Origin: Saccoglossus kowalevskii
Lineage: Eukaryota; Hemichordata; Enteropneusta; Harrimaniidae
Reading direction: 5' to 3'
DNA: 20,670 bases
Assembly: GCF_000003605.2 (NCBI RefSeq)
Contig: NW_003142841.1
Location: 41,270-61,939, forward strand
Positions 19,005 to 20,670 of this stretch are shown here, in pieces. The stretch's first letter is position 1. Every line of letters starts with the position of its first letter. The position numbers and the translations under genes were made by a program. The notes under the pieces are model-generated. The model was given only the letters and a program-made list of their open reading frames with translations. It did not search any database and was not told where the DNA came from.

Positions 19005-20670
19005 TACACGGGTCTACAAAGTAATAGAGAATACCTACAATGTTCTACAAAGTAATAGATGATACATACACGGGTCTATATAGTATTAGATGATATCTAC
19101 ACGGGTCTACATAGTAATAGCTGATACCTAAACGGGTCTACATAGTAGTAGCTGATATCTACACGTGTCTACATAGTAATAGCTGATACCTAAACGGAAA
19201 CGGGCCTACATAGTATTAGATGATACCTACACGTGTCTACATAGTATTAGATGATACATACACTGGTCTACATAGTATTAGATGATACCTACACGGGTCT
19301 ACATAGTATTAGACGATACATACACGGGCCTACATAGTATTAGATGATACATACACTGGTCTACATAATATTAGATGATACCTACACGGGTCTACATAGT
19401 ATTAGATTATACATACACGGGTCTATATAGTATTAGATGATACATACACTGGTCTACATAGTATTAGATGATACCTACACGGGTCTACATAGTATTAGAC
19501 GATACATACACGGGCCTACATAGTATTAGATGATACATACACTGGTCTACATAGTATTAGATGATACCTACACGGGTCTACATAGTATTAGACGATACAT
19601 ACACGTGCCTACATAGTATTAGATGATACATACACGGGTCTATATAGTATTAGATGATACCTACACGGGTCTACATAGTATTAGATTATACATACACGGG
19701 TCTACATAGTATTAGACGATACATACACAGGCCTACATAGTATTAGATGATACATACACTGGTCTACATAGTATTAGATGATACATACACGGGTCTACAT
19801 AGTATTAGATTATACATACACGGGTCTACATAGTATTAGACGATACATACACGGGCCTACATAGTATTAGATGATACCTACACTGGTCTACATAGTATTA
19901 GATGATACATACACGGGTCTATATAGTATTAGATGGTACCTACACGGGTCTACATAGTATTAGATGATACATACACGAGTCTACATAGTATTATATACTA
20001 CATACACGGGTCTACATAGTATTAGATGATACATATACGGGTCTAGTATTAGATGATACCTACACTGGTCTACATAGTATTAGATGATACCTACACTGGT
20101 CTACATAGTATTAGATACTACATACACGGGTCTACATAGTATTAGATGAAACCTACACTGGTCTACATAGTATTAGATGATACATACACGGGTCTATATA
20201 GTATTAGATGGTACCTACACGGGTCTACATAGTATTAGATGATACCTACACGGGTCTACATAGTATTAGATACTACATACACGGGTCTACATAGTATTAG
20301 ATGATACATACACGGGTCTATATAGTATTAGATGGTACCTACACGGGTCTATATAGAATTATATGATACATACACGGGTCTACATAGTATTAGATGATAC
20401 CTACACTGGTCTACATAGTATTAGATGATACCTACACTGGTCTACATAGTATTAGATGATACATACACGGGTCTATATAGTATTAGATGGTACCTACACG
20501 GGTCTACATAGAATTAGATGATACCTACACTAGTCTACAAAGTATTAGATGATACCTACACTGGTCTACATAGTATTAGATGATACATACACGGGTCTAT
20601 ATAGTATTAGATGGTACCTACACGGGTCTACATAGTATTATATGATACATACACGGGTCTACATAGTATT
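19005..20670. repeat. 31-bp minisatellite, about 54 copies, running off the window edge
   Basis: Units contain GGTCTACATAGTATTAGA followed by TGATAC, A or C, then TACAC and GGG or TGG. The period is 31 bp (for example cores at 19451 and 19482). The first units (19005-19200) are more diverged, with TAATAG in place of TATTAG. Farther right, variants recur in order: a unit ending CTACACGGG, then a GACGATAC unit, then a GGCCTACATAG unit ending CACTGG. This order gives 93-bp trimer blocks near 19280-19580. A GGTACC-bearing variant recurs in the right half. Because 31 is not a multiple of 3 and stops abound, it is non-coding. The right boundary is outside the window. Confidence 0.97.

Noticed and set aside
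5088-20670. CRISPR array
   Set aside because: The repeats are contiguous tandem units without unique spacers, in an animal-type genomic setting.

Overview
The window looks like a nuclear genomic segment from an animal, probably a marine invertebrate and possibly a mollusc or other lophotrochozoan. The grounds are AT-rich spacer DNA, one animal-type kinase gene of the SBK (SH3-domain-binding kinase) family, short terminal-inverted-repeat transposons, a tRNA-derived SINE-like piece and many micro-, mini- and satellite-like arrays. The lineage is my inference; nothing in the window names the species. There is no operon, no bacterial-style gene packing and no CRISPR array. Layout, left to right: positions 1-5087 hold no convincing protein gene, but do contain a TTAA-flanked transposon end (256-287), a short GC-rich island (1141-1232), a MITE-like element with long imperfect inverted ends (about 2498-2874) and a 74-bp tRNA-like element (4299-4372). 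Three nearly identical 161-bp tandem units follow (5088-5576). The only confident gene is an uninterrupted SBK1-like serine/threonine kinase of 412 codons on the minus strand (6308-7546). Its presumptive 3' UTR carries two AU-rich clusters and a poly(A) signal; about 0.5 kb upstream lies a complete 306-bp TTAA-flanked MITE (8058-8371). From 9.4 kb to the right end the sequence is mostly spacer and tandem arrays: a 21-bp array encoding an acidic heptad (9479-9583), a degenerate composite array rich in CRE-like motifs (about 10020-10415), a roughly 950-bp array of about 32 CCAAT-box (ATTGG) units in alternating 32/23-bp spacing (11395-12345), a 147-bp MITE with a 5-bp target duplication (16830-16976), a pure (ATTCT)n run of nearly 23 copies (18049-18162), and a 31-bp minisatellite that runs off the right end (19005-20670). 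Tandem arrays make up roughly 18% of the window by hand count. I see no multigene pathway. The kinase is predicted to act alone as a signalling enzyme; its substrate cannot be read from the sequence. The most interesting material is the regulatory-motif-bearing tandem arrays and the structure of the kinase locus (single coding exon, AU-rich 3' UTR, loss of the family's proline-rich tail). I did not find a clearly new multi-component system.
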